Assembly: GCA_023212645.1 (NCBI GenBank)
Contig: JALBYC010000030.1
Span: 1-64,000 of the forward strand
DNA length: 64,000 nt
Reading direction: 5' to 3'
Source of the DNA: Farysia itapuensis
Taxonomy: Eukaryota; Basidiomycota; Ustilaginomycetes; Ustilaginales; Ustilaginaceae
Positions 1 through 9,891 of this stretch are shown here, piece by piece (position 1 is the stretch's first letter; the number at the start of each line of letters is the position of its first letter). The position numbers and the translations under genes are program-made. Below the pieces are notes generated by a model, which saw nothing but the letters and a program-made list of their open reading frames with translations, made no database searches and was not told where the DNA came from.

Positions 1-66
1 GAGAAGCTAACATTTCACGATAGGAGTGAAGAAAAGATAACAGGCGAGAAGCGAAGTGGGGAATTT

Positions 67-95
67 GGGGGGGGGGGGGAGAGAGGGGGGGGGGG
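67..95. repeat. G-tracts just downstream of CYT1 stop
   Basis: Two homopolymer runs, G13 (67-79) and G11 (85-95), separated by a short GA stretch. They start six bases beyond the CYT1 stop codon, so the CYT1 transcript would read them as C tracts in its 3' UTR. This is the smaller version of the C tracts seen at 27210-27316 and 60873-60989. The remaining left-edge sequence (1-66) shows no gene. Confidence 0.9.
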
Positions 96-101
96 AGCGG
101 T

Positions 102-1049
102 TTAGTGGCCAGAGGGGGGGTTGTACTGGAGCTTGCGGCTCTTTACGGCAGCCCACTTGAAACGCTTGACCCAGATGGAGAGGGCGGTGAGGGAGGAGAG
201 GATAATGACGGACTGCATGCCCATCTTTTTGCGCACGTCGTGTTCGGGTTCTGCGCAAAAGTGGAGGAAAGTGGTGACGTCCTTGGCCATTTGCGAGGTG
301 GTGGCAGGTGTGCCGTCGTCGTAGTCGACCAGGCCATCGTACAGGACACGGGCCATGGCGATCTGGGTTCCGGGGAAGTACGAGTTGTAGTTGAGGCCGT
401 CCTGTACCTTGACACCTGCGGGCGGGTCCGAGTAGCCGGTGAGCAGGGCAAAGATGTAGTCAGCGCCGCCGTGACGTGCCTTGACCATCAGACTGAGATC
501 CGGTGGAAGGGCACCGGCGTTACCCGCACGCGCAGCCTCGTCGTTGGCATACGGCTTGGGCATGTAGTCGGCCAGCTTGCCTGGTCGCTGGAACATCTCA
601 CCCTCGTCATTCGGGCCGTCTTCGTACTCGACCTCTTCGGCCATGGCTTTCACCTCATCCACTGTGTGTGTTTCGCCGACCAAGTTGCGCCAGGCGATGC
701 GGTCCAGAGAGTGACAGGCTGAGCATACCTCGCGGTACACTTGGTATCCACGTCGCACCGAGGCGTGGTCAAAAGTGTCAAAGACGCCCGAGTGAGACCA
801 TGGGTACTTGGGCGGATGTAGACCCTCGTCGGCCATGTTGGCGCTGGCGGTGTCGACAAAGGGCAGCGTGCCGTAGAGGTGGTTGTACCACGCAACCGAG
901 CCAACGGCGACTCCAGTTGCAGCGATAGCTGATGCTCGCGAAGTGATCATGGATCGCGGCGCAGCAGCCTGCGTCGACGCATGACGGACTGAAGAGCCGT
1001 TGGCAACAGCGCGAAAGGCCGTGCGGGCACTGTTGAGCATGTGCGCCAT
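102..1049 (-). CDS. CYT1: Cytochrome c1, respiratory complex III
   Basis: Haem protein of the mitochondrial bc1 complex that passes electrons from the Rieske protein to cytochrome c at the inner membrane. The start at 1049 gives 315 residues, the usual size. The N-terminus is a bipartite presequence: an Arg/Ser-rich matrix part (about 1-38) followed by a hydrophobic sorting segment (about 39-54). The covalent haem motif CSACH lies at residues 109-113, and the axial Met fits M232 in the segment before RVLYDG. A C-terminal membrane anchor spans about 279-294, followed by a basic tail. An in-frame ATG at 1163 exists, but it would place poorly conserved sequence ahead of the presequence; MLN at 1040 is another possible start. 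No intron. It lies tandem with MUS81 on the minus strand, with a 221-bp gap that holds its promoter. Confidence 0.96.
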   Translation of the reverse strand: MAHMLNSARTAFRAVANGSSVRHASTQAAAPRSMITSRASAIAATGVAVGSVAWYNHLYGTLPFVDTASANMADEGLHPPKYPWSHSGVFDTFDHASVRRGYQVYREVCSACHSLDRIAWRNLVGETHTVDEVKAMAEEVEYEDGPNDEGEMFQRPGKLADYMPKPYANDEAARAGNAGALPPDLSLMVKARHGGADYIFALLTGYSDPPAGVKVQDGLNYNSYFPGTQIAMARVLYDGLVDYDDGTPATTSQMAKDVTTFLHFCAEPEHDVRKKMGMQSVIILSSLTALSIWVKRFKWAAVKSRKLQYNPPSGH

Positions 1050-1228
1050 TGTAGGATACGGGATGAGAAGACAAGAAAGAGAGAGAGATGTGATCGTTGA
1101 TCTCAATTCGCATTTCGCACTTTCTCCTCGTCGCGGGCCATCTCGCAACCGCTCACAGCACAACTCGAATTCACCCCATTACACATTCAGCCCACAAGCT
1201 CGAATTTGTAATCAAAACCACAAATTAG

Positions 1229-1235
1229 CCAATCA
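1229..1235. promoter_or_regulatory. Candidate CCAAT box upstream of CYT1
   Basis: CCAATCA on the plus strand about 180 bp upstream of the CYT1 start. HAP-complex CCAAT sites control respiratory genes in many fungi and work in either orientation. The motif is short, so chance occurrence is possible. Confidence 0.4.
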
Positions 1236-1270
1236 GCGAAAACACCCGAGTGTGAGTGTGAGTGCCCATT

Positions 1271-3111
1271 TTATCCCGTACGATACAGCACCTCTGCCAC
1301 CTTTTTGCTGAGGGCCGGGCCAATCTTCTTGCGCTGGTCCACCGTGTCAACCTGATCGGTAAGGAAGAGTGCAATCTTCTTGGCATCGTTGTCTAGTTCG
1401 TCGTATGACTGTAGCAGATCCGCCGGGGTGGGCCAGAGCGCCAATATTTCGCGCACTTTTTCGGCGCTCATGCCGCGCACGCAGAGCAGCATTTTGCCAA
1501 AGATTTCGAGCAGAGTTAGGCCACCGCTCTTGCTGTTGAGCGCCTGGAATGCTGCAAAAGAGGTCAGGATCGTAGCGGTGGGTGAGCGAGCTTGCAGGTC
1601 GGCGCGCGTATGGAGGAACGTTGGCCGGGATATAGCTGAGCTTGGGATCACGCACAGGTCCTTGTTCTACGACATTGTCAGTGATTTTTGAAGGCCACAA
1701 TTAATTGAGCATTATTCTGGTGGGAGCAACTTACGGAATAATTGGCGCGGACCATGCCGTCCATGGCAGCGAGGTAGTCAATTGACGCCGACAAACCCGA
1801 CGTGCGTTCGACAAAGAACTTTTCCACGACCTGCGAGCTGCTGAGTGCCGTCTGTATCTGCGGACCAAACTTGCGCATCTGGTTGTCCACATCATGATCC
1901 TCGATGAGATACAGTACCTGAGACAGTCCAGACGAAGCCAGGCGGAACTGTCGACTCAATGTTAGCCAAGACTGAGTGAACACATTATTCGGCAAAAGTG
2001 CGCTTACCTTTTGGTCTCGCCAGCGGCCGTCGAGGATGGAGCTGGTGAGGTCGTCAAGACGTTTGCGCTCGACGATAAAGTCAAGCACGACCTCGTCATG
2101 CTCGGAGCCGGTACTGTTGGTTCTACGAGCGAGCCAGACGGCATCTCCGACTTCGAGGGCGCGCACCTCGACATCAATGCCTTTGTCAATCAGCAGAGCT
2201 GCCAACGGCTCGCGCTCGTGTCTATGTCCGAACCGATGTCGCTCGCGATTGTCGACAATCATGTGAATCGTGTACGAGCCGGCAGGTAGCACCACTGGCT
2301 CAAAATCGGCCAGCGAGTGAGGCTCCACATCCTCGCCTTCGTCCAAGTCCACATCCGCATCGGCTTGACTTGGCTCATCCTGCAAATCTTCGAGACCAGC
2401 GTCTTTGGCGAGGGTTTGCGCAATCTTGTATCCCTCGTCGCCCAGCGAGTACCGCGCCGGATTGCCTGTCTGTACAATGTACCCTTTCGCAATCAAGGTT
2501 TTGACGCTGCTCCAGCCTGTGTAGAACGATCGTGCGCCGGAAGCGGCACTACTGCTACCCGCACGCTGGCTCGACATGGGTACAGCTGCGGACGGACGGG
2601 AGGTCGCTGCTGTAGTATTCTCGTACTCGGTGTCCGAATAAGGGCGAGACGCCCTGATGAGATCGGATTTTGACACTTTGACGGCAGCGTTACCGCTCGT
2701 CACTGTTCTCGAATAGAGGCCGATGAGTAGACCATATGCTCCAGAACGATGCTGAGGGATGTACGCCCTCTTTTGGGTCACTTTTTTCTTGGTCGTCGGC
2801 TGTTGCTCTGTCACCTGGTCGCCGTCTTCGGCAGGGCGCTTGTTGCCCCGTGTCGGCTTTTCCGGCATGACAACTCCACGATCCGAGCACCACTTTTGTA
2901 GTTCTTGCTCCAGCTTGAGCGCTATTGTCGGACCGATGCCCGAAAGCTGGGTTGTCTGACATGGGTGCTGAAACTCGATCGGACATGCCGAAAGTGACTG
3001 ATGTGCTTTGCGATACGAACGCTCCACCTTTGAGCCACGTGCGAGCGCTTCCTCCTTCCACTCAGCCAGGAACTGTAGCCACAGCGTTTTTCCAAGGCTT
3101 GGATCCGCCAT
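1271..3111 (-). CDS. MUS81: MUS81 structure-specific endonuclease subunit
   Basis: Catalytic subunit of the MUS81-EME1 nuclease, which cuts branched recombination and stalled-fork intermediates in the nucleus. Three exons: 3111-2008, 1947-1735 and 1666-1271. The introns are 2007-1948 (60 nt) and 1734-1667 (68 nt), both GTAAG...AG and phase 0; the joined product is 570 residues. The N-terminal helix-hairpin-helix region contains LSGIGPTIA. It is followed by a winged-helix-like part (RSGAYGLLIGLY ... GWSSVKTLIAKG) and then the XPF-type nuclease domain, with VDNRE and the catalytic VERKRLDD (ERKxxxD). Splicing joins RWRDQK to FRLASSG and NYS to NKDLCV, restoring the family sequence; the last exon carries the C-terminal HhH (VRGMSAEKVREIL). 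Divergent from the DUF1992 gene (247-bp gap). Confidence 0.93.
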
Positions 3112-3358
3112 CTAGCTGCTCTCTGATGACGGTCTCGGTGAGGCCTGTGCAAAAGTGGACAGCTGCATGCGTGTGCGTGTTGTGACACATCACTGCGAAA
3201 ATTGCAAAAGTAACACTTTTGCACTGTTAGACCCGACGGCGACTAAATTTGCCGTGCATGCCGTGCCGGTTTGCCACCCACTCCTGGGGGCCAAGATTAC
3301 ACAACCTTCCAAGCACACACAAACGCAGACCAGGACGTGAGGGGAGACGTGCGACGGA

Positions 3359-5182
3359 ATGGTTGGGGGCGCTTATAATGTCTCGATAGGCCAAACGAGG
3401 GCCTTGGTGAGTCAGGCTGCTAGGTTGCGTCGAGCTTCAACTCCGCTACCGACATCGTCCCGATGCTATGCCAACGGCGCTGCTACGCAATCAGACTCGG
3501 CAGGTTCCTCAGCTCGACAGACTGAAGCGGCAGAGGAGCTGACGGGAGCGGATAAGCTTATGCGCGATGCTCTGCTGCAAGAAGCGGAAGAAGAGGCGAT
3601 TCTAGCTCGTCGAGAACGTGCACAAGACCCCAACGATCCCGTCTGGACCGGGGAAGAGCGGGTACAGGACACTGTACTACGCATGGTTATGGACAAATAC
3701 AAACCGCTTAGGATCAAAATTGCCAACGAGGCTACACATCCTGCTGATGCCAAAATCCAGGCTGGGATCCAGACGCCGTCAGTTGCCGGTGCTTTTGAGA
3801 GTCGGGCAGAAGAGACGATCCCGCTCAGTGGGCCCAGAGGCGAGGGGGAGCACGAAGATGGACGACGTCTGCCCAAAACACCGGATGCGAGACCGTGGCG
3901 TGCGGTCTATGTCCGTCCCTCGCATCTGCTCGGCGCAGGAGCAGAAGACACTCCGTCAGTCTACTACGGTCAGTACCTGCAGAGTTCTTCCTCCTCGTCG
4001 TCCTCGCGCGTTTCAGCGGGCGGGCCAGGGTCCGATTTGCGGCACAAGCTCAAAAAAGCCGGCGTCAACGCATCCGCTCTACCTCTCGACAATCCTAAGG
4101 CAATGAACCAGCTCCGTCAAGGCATCAAGACGGCAGAAAGACGCGGCAAGTTGCTCAAAGCACGTGACTCCGTACTAGACTATACACTCTCCAGACCGCA
4201 AGAGCATGATGCAGAACGAGAGCCGAGCGCCGATCCCAATCTGCAGCTTCAACTCGGACAAGCGCGCGGCTGGGCGAGTGTGGTGGAAGAGCGTATCAAG
4301 GCGGCACAAGAAGCCGGCCTGTTTAAGGAGAACAAGCTGAGGGGCAAACCTATTACGCGCGACATTGAGGAGCGGAACCCGTTTCTTGGCCGCGAGGAGT
4401 TTTTCATGAACCGGATTGTCAAACGCCAAGGAGCGGCGCCGCCGTGGGTGGAGCTCAACATGGCGCTCGAGTCGGAACTGGCGTCGTTTAAGGAACGTAT
4501 GACGGAAGCATGGGTGCGTCGAGCCAGTCGAATGATTACCACCTCTCCCTCTCTACGTCAAGGAATGGAACCTTTGACCACACAAGCACTCGCTGTTGCC
4601 GCAGAGCCAATCGACGTCGACGCACCGCGCATGCCAGATTCGCACACTGCAGGCCAGCAGAAACTGGTCGAAGTCGCAACACGCTACCGCGACATGGAAT
4701 GGGAAGACCGCGAGCGATCGTATCACAAGTTTGAGCTCAAGCGACTCAACGATTTGATCCGCAACCACAACCACCTGGCGCCCTTTACAGCGCGAAAGGG
4801 GCTGCTACTGCTCGACCTGGAGCTCAAGGCCATGTTTGCCAGATCGCTGCCTCTGCTCATTGCGCGCCTGTCAGAGTTGCTCGAGCAGGAGCGAAACCCA
4901 GGCGCGGCGAGATTGAGCTCGGAGCTGGATAGCAACCCGTACGGCATGGCACCCGTCACCTACGACATGTGGGGGCGCGAGATCAAAGCGACCGACCCTG
5001 TACGCGCCGGTGGATGGCTGGGTAGAGCCAGCACTGACGGCGACAAAGACGGCAGCAACATGCCCAACAACGACCACGAGTCAGGACTGCATCGCCAGAA
5101 ACGAATGCGACCACAGAGTTCCAGTCTGCTGCTTGCACTACGCAGAAGCGTAGAATGGGCGCGAGAACGTATAGGCGTTTGA
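3359..5182 (+). CDS. DUF1992 (DNAJC28-like) protein, probably mitochondrial
   Basis: A protein of 607 residues. The recognisable part is about residues 304-375: WASVVEERIKAAQEAGLF, then a GKP segment, then ERNPF ... FFMNRIVKRQGAAPPWVEL. This matches the conserved domain shared with DNAJC28, whose role is poorly known. No J-domain is present, as in many DUF1992 proteins. The N-terminus is Arg/Ser/Ala-rich with few acidic residues, which suggests mitochondrial import. The C-terminal half is helical and charged, with RYRDMEWEDRERSYHKFELKR. A Ser run around residue 206 is low complexity. No intron. Its stop lies only 15 bp from the stop of the convergent LC8 gene, so the 3' UTRs must overlap. Confidence 0.8.
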   Translation: MVGGAYNVSIGQTRALVSQAARLRRASTPLPTSSRCYANGAATQSDSAGSSARQTEAAEELTGADKLMRDALLQEAEEEAILARRERAQDPNDPVWTGEERVQDTVLRMVMDKYKPLRIKIANEATHPADAKIQAGIQTPSVAGAFESRAEETIPLSGPRGEGEHEDGRRLPKTPDARPWRAVYVRPSHLLGAGAEDTPSVYYGQYLQSSSSSSSSRVSAGGPGSDLRHKLKKAGVNASALPLDNPKAMNQLRQGIKTAERRGKLLKARDSVLDYTLSRPQEHDAEREPSADPNLQLQLGQARGWASVVEERIKAAQEAGLFKENKLRGKPITRDIEERNPFLGREEFFMNRIVKRQGAAPPWVELNMALESELASFKERMTEAWVRRASRMITTSPSLRQGMEPLTTQALAVAAEPIDVDAPRMPDSHTAGQQKLVEVATRYRDMEWEDRERSYHKFELKRLNDLIRNHNHLAPFTARKGLLLLDLELKAMFARSLPLLIARLSELLEQERNPGAARLSSELDSNPYGMAPVTYDMWGREIKATDPVRAGGWLGRASTDGDKDGSNMPNNDHESGLHRQKRMRPQSSSLLLALRRSVEWARERIGV

Positions 5183-5197
5183 ACTATTTTTCAATTA

Positions 5198-5649
5198 CTA
5201 TGCTCTCCAGAGCAAGAAGGCCATCTGTCCTAGATCTGTGGCGGTGAGAGGGCGTCAGCTACTGTTGGACGAGAGCCAGAGTGTGCGCGATGACTTACAG
5301 AAGTAGATGAAGTGTTTTGTCTCTAGATTTGCATAATGGGGTTAGTACAGATGTGCGGTTTTCGTGTTATGCTGAGGAGCTCACCGTGAGTTACGTAGCT
5401 GCCGTAGCGTTGACCGACAACGGCGTGCCAGGTGGGCCCAAATTTCTGGTCCATGGTGCGCTTTACGTGGCCGGCCATGTCCTTTTCAACGGTAAACTTT
5501 TCGAGGGCATCCATGGCGATCTCGATGGTCTGTGCCTGCATGTCTTCTGCCATATCTACATTCTTGATGACGGGTTTGAGATCGCGAATGTTGCCGGTTG
5601 TGCCTGCTGTGTTTGTGGCAGGATCTAGGGCCTGTGTCTCTGCCGACAT
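5198..5649 (-). CDS. DYN2: Dynein light chain LC8
   Basis: Small dimeric light chain of cytoplasmic dynein and hub protein for short linear motifs. Three exons: 5649-5385, 5322-5299 (only 24 nt) and 5235-5198. The introns are 5384-5323 (62 nt, with a TACTAAC branch site) and 5298-5236 (63 nt). The product is 108 residues. Exon 1 ends in GSYVTH, the micro-exon supplies ETKHFIYF, and exon 3 gives the closing LGQMAFLLWRA; both junctions split codons and restore the canonical LC8 sequence. About 19 residues precede the conserved core (VIKNVDM), a longer N-terminus than usual. An in-frame ATG at 5697 would lengthen it by 16 residues and is less likely. Confidence 0.95.
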
Positions 5650-5804
5650 GATGGGATATGGCGAGAGAGACCAACACTGCATTTGTCTGCGCGACATGCG
5701 CGATATCAGCTGAATTTGCGATATAACATTCTAATGGACAAAAAGTGAGACCCTTGGATTTTTTTGCCACCGTGCATCTTGGCTTCCCCCCACAATCTGT
5801 CACC

Positions 5805-7376
5805 ATGCTCATCAAGTCCTCACTAGGACGCCTGAGGGCCGTGGCAGGAGGCGTCGCCAAACATCGCCCTCCCGTACTCATTTCACGACGTCCGCTTCAT
5901 CTATCCTCCCGTCCTTCCTGTACCAGTGCAGGCTCCAACACGGTTCGGATCATGAGACTCATTGCCGCTAGGAGAGGAGTCCGCACATTCACTCGTTCCG
6001 CTATACAGTCAAGCTCGGTGTCGCATGCGCTCAAGAACTGGACACGAAAGGTGGTTGCTACTCTACGGAGCACCAAAATCCAGTATACTCGCCTCAACCG
6101 CCTCTTTGCTCGCCTGTCTGTGCCTGTCTTTCATAGCAAGAACAGCACCACTTTGGCATCCCAAATCTTACGGGGTGCACTCTCCGCGTTCAAGACGGTG
6201 GACAACAGCGCCTCTGCCGCTTTGGGCCGTCGTGCTGCGTACGCTCGACTTGGTAGTCCCTACGTGACGTTTGCACGAGGTGCCAGTTCTGGTCTCGGCG
6301 CACGACCTGCTTTCGGTTCACTGGTGGTATCTCCCCTGCGTGGCGGTGTCGGGCTGCAGCCAGCTCGCAAGTTCTCCTCGGGAGGAGCACGAATCTTTGA
6401 CAATCTGATGGTCAATGCACCCCTCGCACTTCGACTGGCGGGAGACGAAGCGGAGCAAAAGGCAAAGCTGCTCGCTCGTCCAACTCTCCGTGGTTCTCGA
6501 AGAGTCACACCTTGCGGACAGGGTAAAAGCGGCGGTAGTGCGACTGTCTCCACTGCCAGCTGGAGTCGCAACCCCCTTCTCCTTTCCACCTCGCACAAGG
6601 CACGCAAACCAGCTGCAGCTTCCGTAGCCACAACCGAGGCTATTCTGGAAGAGGTCGACGGATCTCGTTTTAGCGCCGCGCAGAAGCAAAAGGCGATCGA
6701 AGCGGATCTGGCCACCTACTTCGAACTGCCGGCACTCTGCCTCCCGTGCGATGCTGCACCAGTAACCACATTGACCATACGCTTGGTCGATCCACTGTAC
6801 GAAGCGTTGGGCGGTCGGGATCCGTTACCGTTTGATATTTCACGCGGCCGAGTGGGCGCTACGCTGTTGGATGCTCCGCTCAAGTTGGACGTCTTTACGA
6901 TTGTCGAGAGAGAGCATGCGCGGTACATGCAAGCCAAGGCGTTGCTCCGAGTTCTGTGGGACTACGAGCTGCTCGGTTCGCACGGCAGTATGGATCTGTT
7001 CAGCGATCCGGAGCAGTGGCACGTTCAACTCGGTGGCACCACCCCGCTCGCGGTGCGGCAGATACTCGATGCTCACTTGTCCTTCGACTACCGCGCTTGG
7101 GTCTCTTTCGGCGGCAGCGGCGGCGGCGGCGGCCAAGATCTCGCACCGCCCTCTGCGCGCAGCAGTGCCACCACACCATCCCCTTCTCACCCCACGACTA
7201 GCGATGCTACCACCACAACCACCAGCTTCATCCTCGACGCTTCCCCTCCTTTCTCCACTTCCTCCTCCCTCTCATCCCACGACCCCGACAACGACTCTAT
7301 CTCGGAATACCTCTTTGACGGTCCACCCAGTTCTCCCTCCGAATCTTCCCTCTACGACTCACGCGACTTCCTCTAA
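5805..7376 (+). CDS. Unrecognised protein with mitochondrial-type N-terminus
   Basis: A protein of 523 residues that I do not recognise. The first 70 or so residues are rich in Arg, Ser, Leu and Ala and nearly free of acidic residues (RRPLHLSSRPS, GVRTFTRSA), typical of a matrix-targeting presequence, and basic sequence continues to about residue 200. The part that looks folded and constrained is about residues 288-435 (FSAAQKQKAIEADL, LPFDISRGRVGATLLDAP, FSDPEQWHVQLGGTTP). The C-terminal ~85 residues are Ser/Thr/Pro-rich with a Gly run. ATG at 5805 sits in a good context (CACC before ATG); an in-frame ATG at 5745 is less likely. No intron. Convergent with the lipoyl synthase fusion (49 bp between stops) and divergent from LC8. 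Confidence 0.75.
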   Translation: MLIKSSLGRLRAVAGGVAKHRPPVLISRRPLHLSSRPSCTSAGSNTVRIMRLIAARRGVRTFTRSAIQSSSVSHALKNWTRKVVATLRSTKIQYTRLNRLFARLSVPVFHSKNSTTLASQILRGALSAFKTVDNSASAALGRRAAYARLGSPYVTFARGASSGLGARPAFGSLVVSPLRGGVGLQPARKFSSGGARIFDNLMVNAPLALRLAGDEAEQKAKLLARPTLRGSRRVTPCGQGKSGGSATVSTASWSRNPLLLSTSHKARKPAAASVATTEAILEEVDGSRFSAAQKQKAIEADLATYFELPALCLPCDAAPVTTLTIRLVDPLYEALGGRDPLPFDISRGRVGATLLDAPLKLDVFTIVEREHARYMQAKALLRVLWDYELLGSHGSMDLFSDPEQWHVQLGGTTPLAVRQILDAHLSFDYRAWVSFGGSGGGGGQDLAPPSARSSATTPSPSHPTTSDATTTTTSFILDASPPFSTSSSLSSHDPDNDSISEYLFDGPPSSPSESSLYDSRDFL

Positions 7377-7425
7377 GTCACACCCCACGCACTGTAGCAC
7401 TTGTAAATGTATTGATTGGCTGACC

Positions 7426-9750
7426 CTATTGTTGGACCGACGGTGTTGTAGAAGCATCGACGGGCGCGGCGGCAGGCTGTTGAGACGCGAGCTGTCGTCG
7501 TTTTTCCAGCACGTTCTTGATAAAGAACTCGCCAGCTTTGTAGGAACTGCGTACCAGTGGACCGGAAGCGACGTAGAGGAATCCGAGCTCTTCCGCTCGT
7601 TTCTGCCAGTGCTCAAACTTGGCTGGACTGACGTAGGATTCGACCTTCATGTGGCGCTTGGTGGGACGCATGTACTGACCGAATGTGACGACGTCGACGT
7701 GAGCTGCACGCAAGTCTCGCATGGTCTGCTCGACTTCCGCATCCTCCTCTCCACAGCCGAGCATGATGGACGTCTTGGTAATCAGGTTGGGTGACAGTTC
7801 CTTGGCGTGCGCCAGAACTGAGAGCGATTGACGGTACTTTGCCCTCCGATCGCGCACAAAGGGTGTCGTTCGCTCCACTGTCTCGACATTATGCGCAAAC
7901 ACGTCCAACCCCGAATGCACAATGGTCGAAACACACTGCTTGTCACCCGAGAAATCAGGAACCAGTGCCTCAACGAGAATCGAGGGCGACTTGAACTTGA
8001 TCTTGCTAATGGTAGAGGCAATGTGCGAGGCACCACCGTCGGCAATATCGTCTCGATCGACCGAGGTGAGGACAATGTAGCCCAAGCCCCAGCGTGAGAT
8101 GGCCTCGGCCGTATTCTCGGGCTCGTGCGGGTCAAGTGCTGCAGGCGCGCGTGATGTCTTGACAGCACAGAATCGACAGCCACGCGTGCAAGTGTCACCC
8201 ATAATCATAATGGTAGCCGTAGCAGTGTCTTTCCCGCCACTGCCGCCCCAGCACTCGCCAATGTTGGGGCAGCGTGCCTCTTCGCATACGGTTGACAGGC
8301 CAAGCCCACGCAGGTCCGACTTGATGCGCGTATAGTTGGCACCTGTCGGGATCTTGGTCTTGAGATGTGAAGGCAGACGTTTCTCGCCCACACGACCCAT
8401 CTGCACTCGTGCAGACGAAGACGGAGTGGTGGACGCAAGAATGGCATCCACATTGTCTGACGCAAAATCGTCAATGTTGAGGTCAGCCGCCAGCTTTTCT
8501 CTGAAAGCGGCCATGCGAGCCGAAGGTGCCGCTTTCTGAGCCTTAGATTCTTTGGCGTCTGTAGCGTAAGTGCGGATAGTTTGCGATGCGGATAACGGCA
8601 CGTCGGGTAATGTGGGCCGCGTACTTGTTGTAGCCATGCCTCTGGTTCGAGGTGTAATGGAAGCAGGATGGACGGTGGGCGGACCCCACTCGGCGTAATG
8701 CTCACGCTGGACAGCCTTGCTCATGCCCAACCGTCCTCTCCATCTTGGCCAATGCACCAGTCTTTCTCGCAAGTCGTCAAGATCGTGCACCGAGCTTGCT
8801 GGCGACATTGCCGCGCGAAGCACCAACTTGGAATCTGTCGTACGCAGATTGCCGTACCAATCGCCGTGAGGATAGACGAGCGCGTTTGCTGCCCAAGCGT
8901 GGCCCCCGACGTGACTAATGGGATACACAGCTACCTTTTTGGGAGCGTCTGAGCCTGCCGAGATCGCATCAGCTTCATTCTTGCGCACTTCCTGGCGTAT
9001 AGATTCGTAGACAGCCGAGCCCGCAATACCGCAGCGGCAATCTCTAGCGCCATGTGTGCATACATACACATGTGTCTGATCCGAAGGCTTCGGACGACCA
9101 GTCTGAGGTTTCGCCTGTGCCAGGGCGTCATCAACCCGTTGGCGGAAAGCGACTTCGTTGTCGAGAGACGCGAGAGAGATGGGCCCGATCTTGGCCATGG
9201 TACCGTTGATAGTATATGCGTGGACTACGAAACGTTCTTCCTCGTCTATCGAATTGGGAACGGGGCGCATCATACGAGATGCTGATGGATCCCACGCCTT
9301 GCGCTCTGCAACATCGTGCCTGACTGATCCAGCAGAGAAAGAGATACCGTATCCCTCCAGGCTACCGCCTTTCTTGGCTCGGCTCTCGAGCTCCGACATG
9401 AACGGCGAGACTGATTCGAGATGAGAGGGCCATGATGCAGAAGGCCTGTGTGTGTCGTACGGGTGGACGATGAGATGAACATTGTAAGACGGTGCGGTGC
9501 CAGCAAGGGGCAAAGTTGAGTAAGGAGCAGCTGGAATTTGCCCATGCTCGTCAAGAGCGATAGACAGATCTTGACCTGACGCTGAGAGGGTGCTCTTGGT
9601 CGCTGAAGGTGTGCTACGAGATGTTGAGAGCAGACGACTTGTTGCCGCCAGTGAAGACCGAGATCGTGCTGCTGCGGACCAGGTGGGGTGGCGCAGCAGT
9701 CTCGGTGCTGATAATCGGACGAGTGCCGATGTAGATGCGAGACAGCTCAT
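7426..9750 (-). CDS. LIP5: Apd1/Aim32-type [2Fe-2S] domain fused to lipoyl synthase
   Basis: One uninterrupted frame of 774 residues encodes two enzyme-like modules. After a Ser/Arg-rich presequence, about residues 85-340 form a thioredoxin-like sucrase/ferredoxin-type domain with the bis-histidinyl cluster pattern of Apd1/Aim32: C231, with C238 and C240 downstream, and H280/H284 in HVGGH. Residues about 430-760 are lipoyl synthase, the radical-SAM enzyme that inserts sulfur into octanoyl groups on lipoate-dependent enzymes. It has the auxiliary cluster cysteines C489/C494/C500, the SAM cluster C521/C525/C528 (CTRGCRFC) and the closing RSSY serine. Between them, about residues 365-415 are Ser/Thr/Arg-rich and free of early acidic residues, with [11 protein letters not shown] resembling a matrix-protease site. 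An upstream ATG at 9816 would add 22 residues of poor presequence quality. Confidence 0.93.
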   Translation of the reverse strand: MSCLASTSALVRLSAPRLLRHPTWSAAARSRSSLAATSRLLSTSRSTPSATKSTLSASGQDLSIALDEHGQIPAAPYSTLPLAGTAPSYNVHLIVHPYDTHRPSASWPSHLESVSPFMSELESRAKKGGSLEGYGISFSAGSVRHDVAERKAWDPSASRMMRPVPNSIDEEERFVVHAYTINGTMAKIGPISLASLDNEVAFRQRVDDALAQAKPQTGRPKPSDQTHVYVCTHGARDCRCGIAGSAVYESIRQEVRKNEADAISAGSDAPKKVAVYPISHVGGHAWAANALVYPHGDWYGNLRTTDSKLVLRAAMSPASSVHDLDDLRERLVHWPRWRGRLGMSKAVQREHYAEWGPPTVHPASITPRTRGMATTSTRPTLPDVPLSASQTIRTYATDAKESKAQKAAPSARMAAFREKLAADLNIDDFASDNVDAILASTTPSSSARVQMGRVGEKRLPSHLKTKIPTGANYTRIKSDLRGLGLSTVCEEARCPNIGECWGGSGGKDTATATIMIMGDTCTRGCRFCAVKTSRAPAALDPHEPENTAEAISRWGLGYIVLTSVDRDDIADGGASHIASTISKIKFKSPSILVEALVPDFSGDKQCVSTIVHSGLDVFAHNVETVERTTPFVRDRRAKYRQSLSVLAHAKELSPNLITKTSIMLGCGEEDAEVEQTMRDLRAAHVDVVTFGQYMRPTKRHMKVESYVSPAKFEHWQKRAEELGFLYVASGPLVRSSYKAGEFFIKNVLEKRRQLASQQPAAAPVDASTTPSVQQ

Positions 9751-9891
9751 GTGCGTGTGTGTATGCGTGTCAAGCTGAGCTGTGATATGTGTGGCAATAA
9801 AGAGGAGTCTTGCCACTCAAACTTAAACCATATTCCCCAAAAATCTCGATGGCAGTAACTTTCCCGATATAACAATTTCGGCTCTTTCCGC

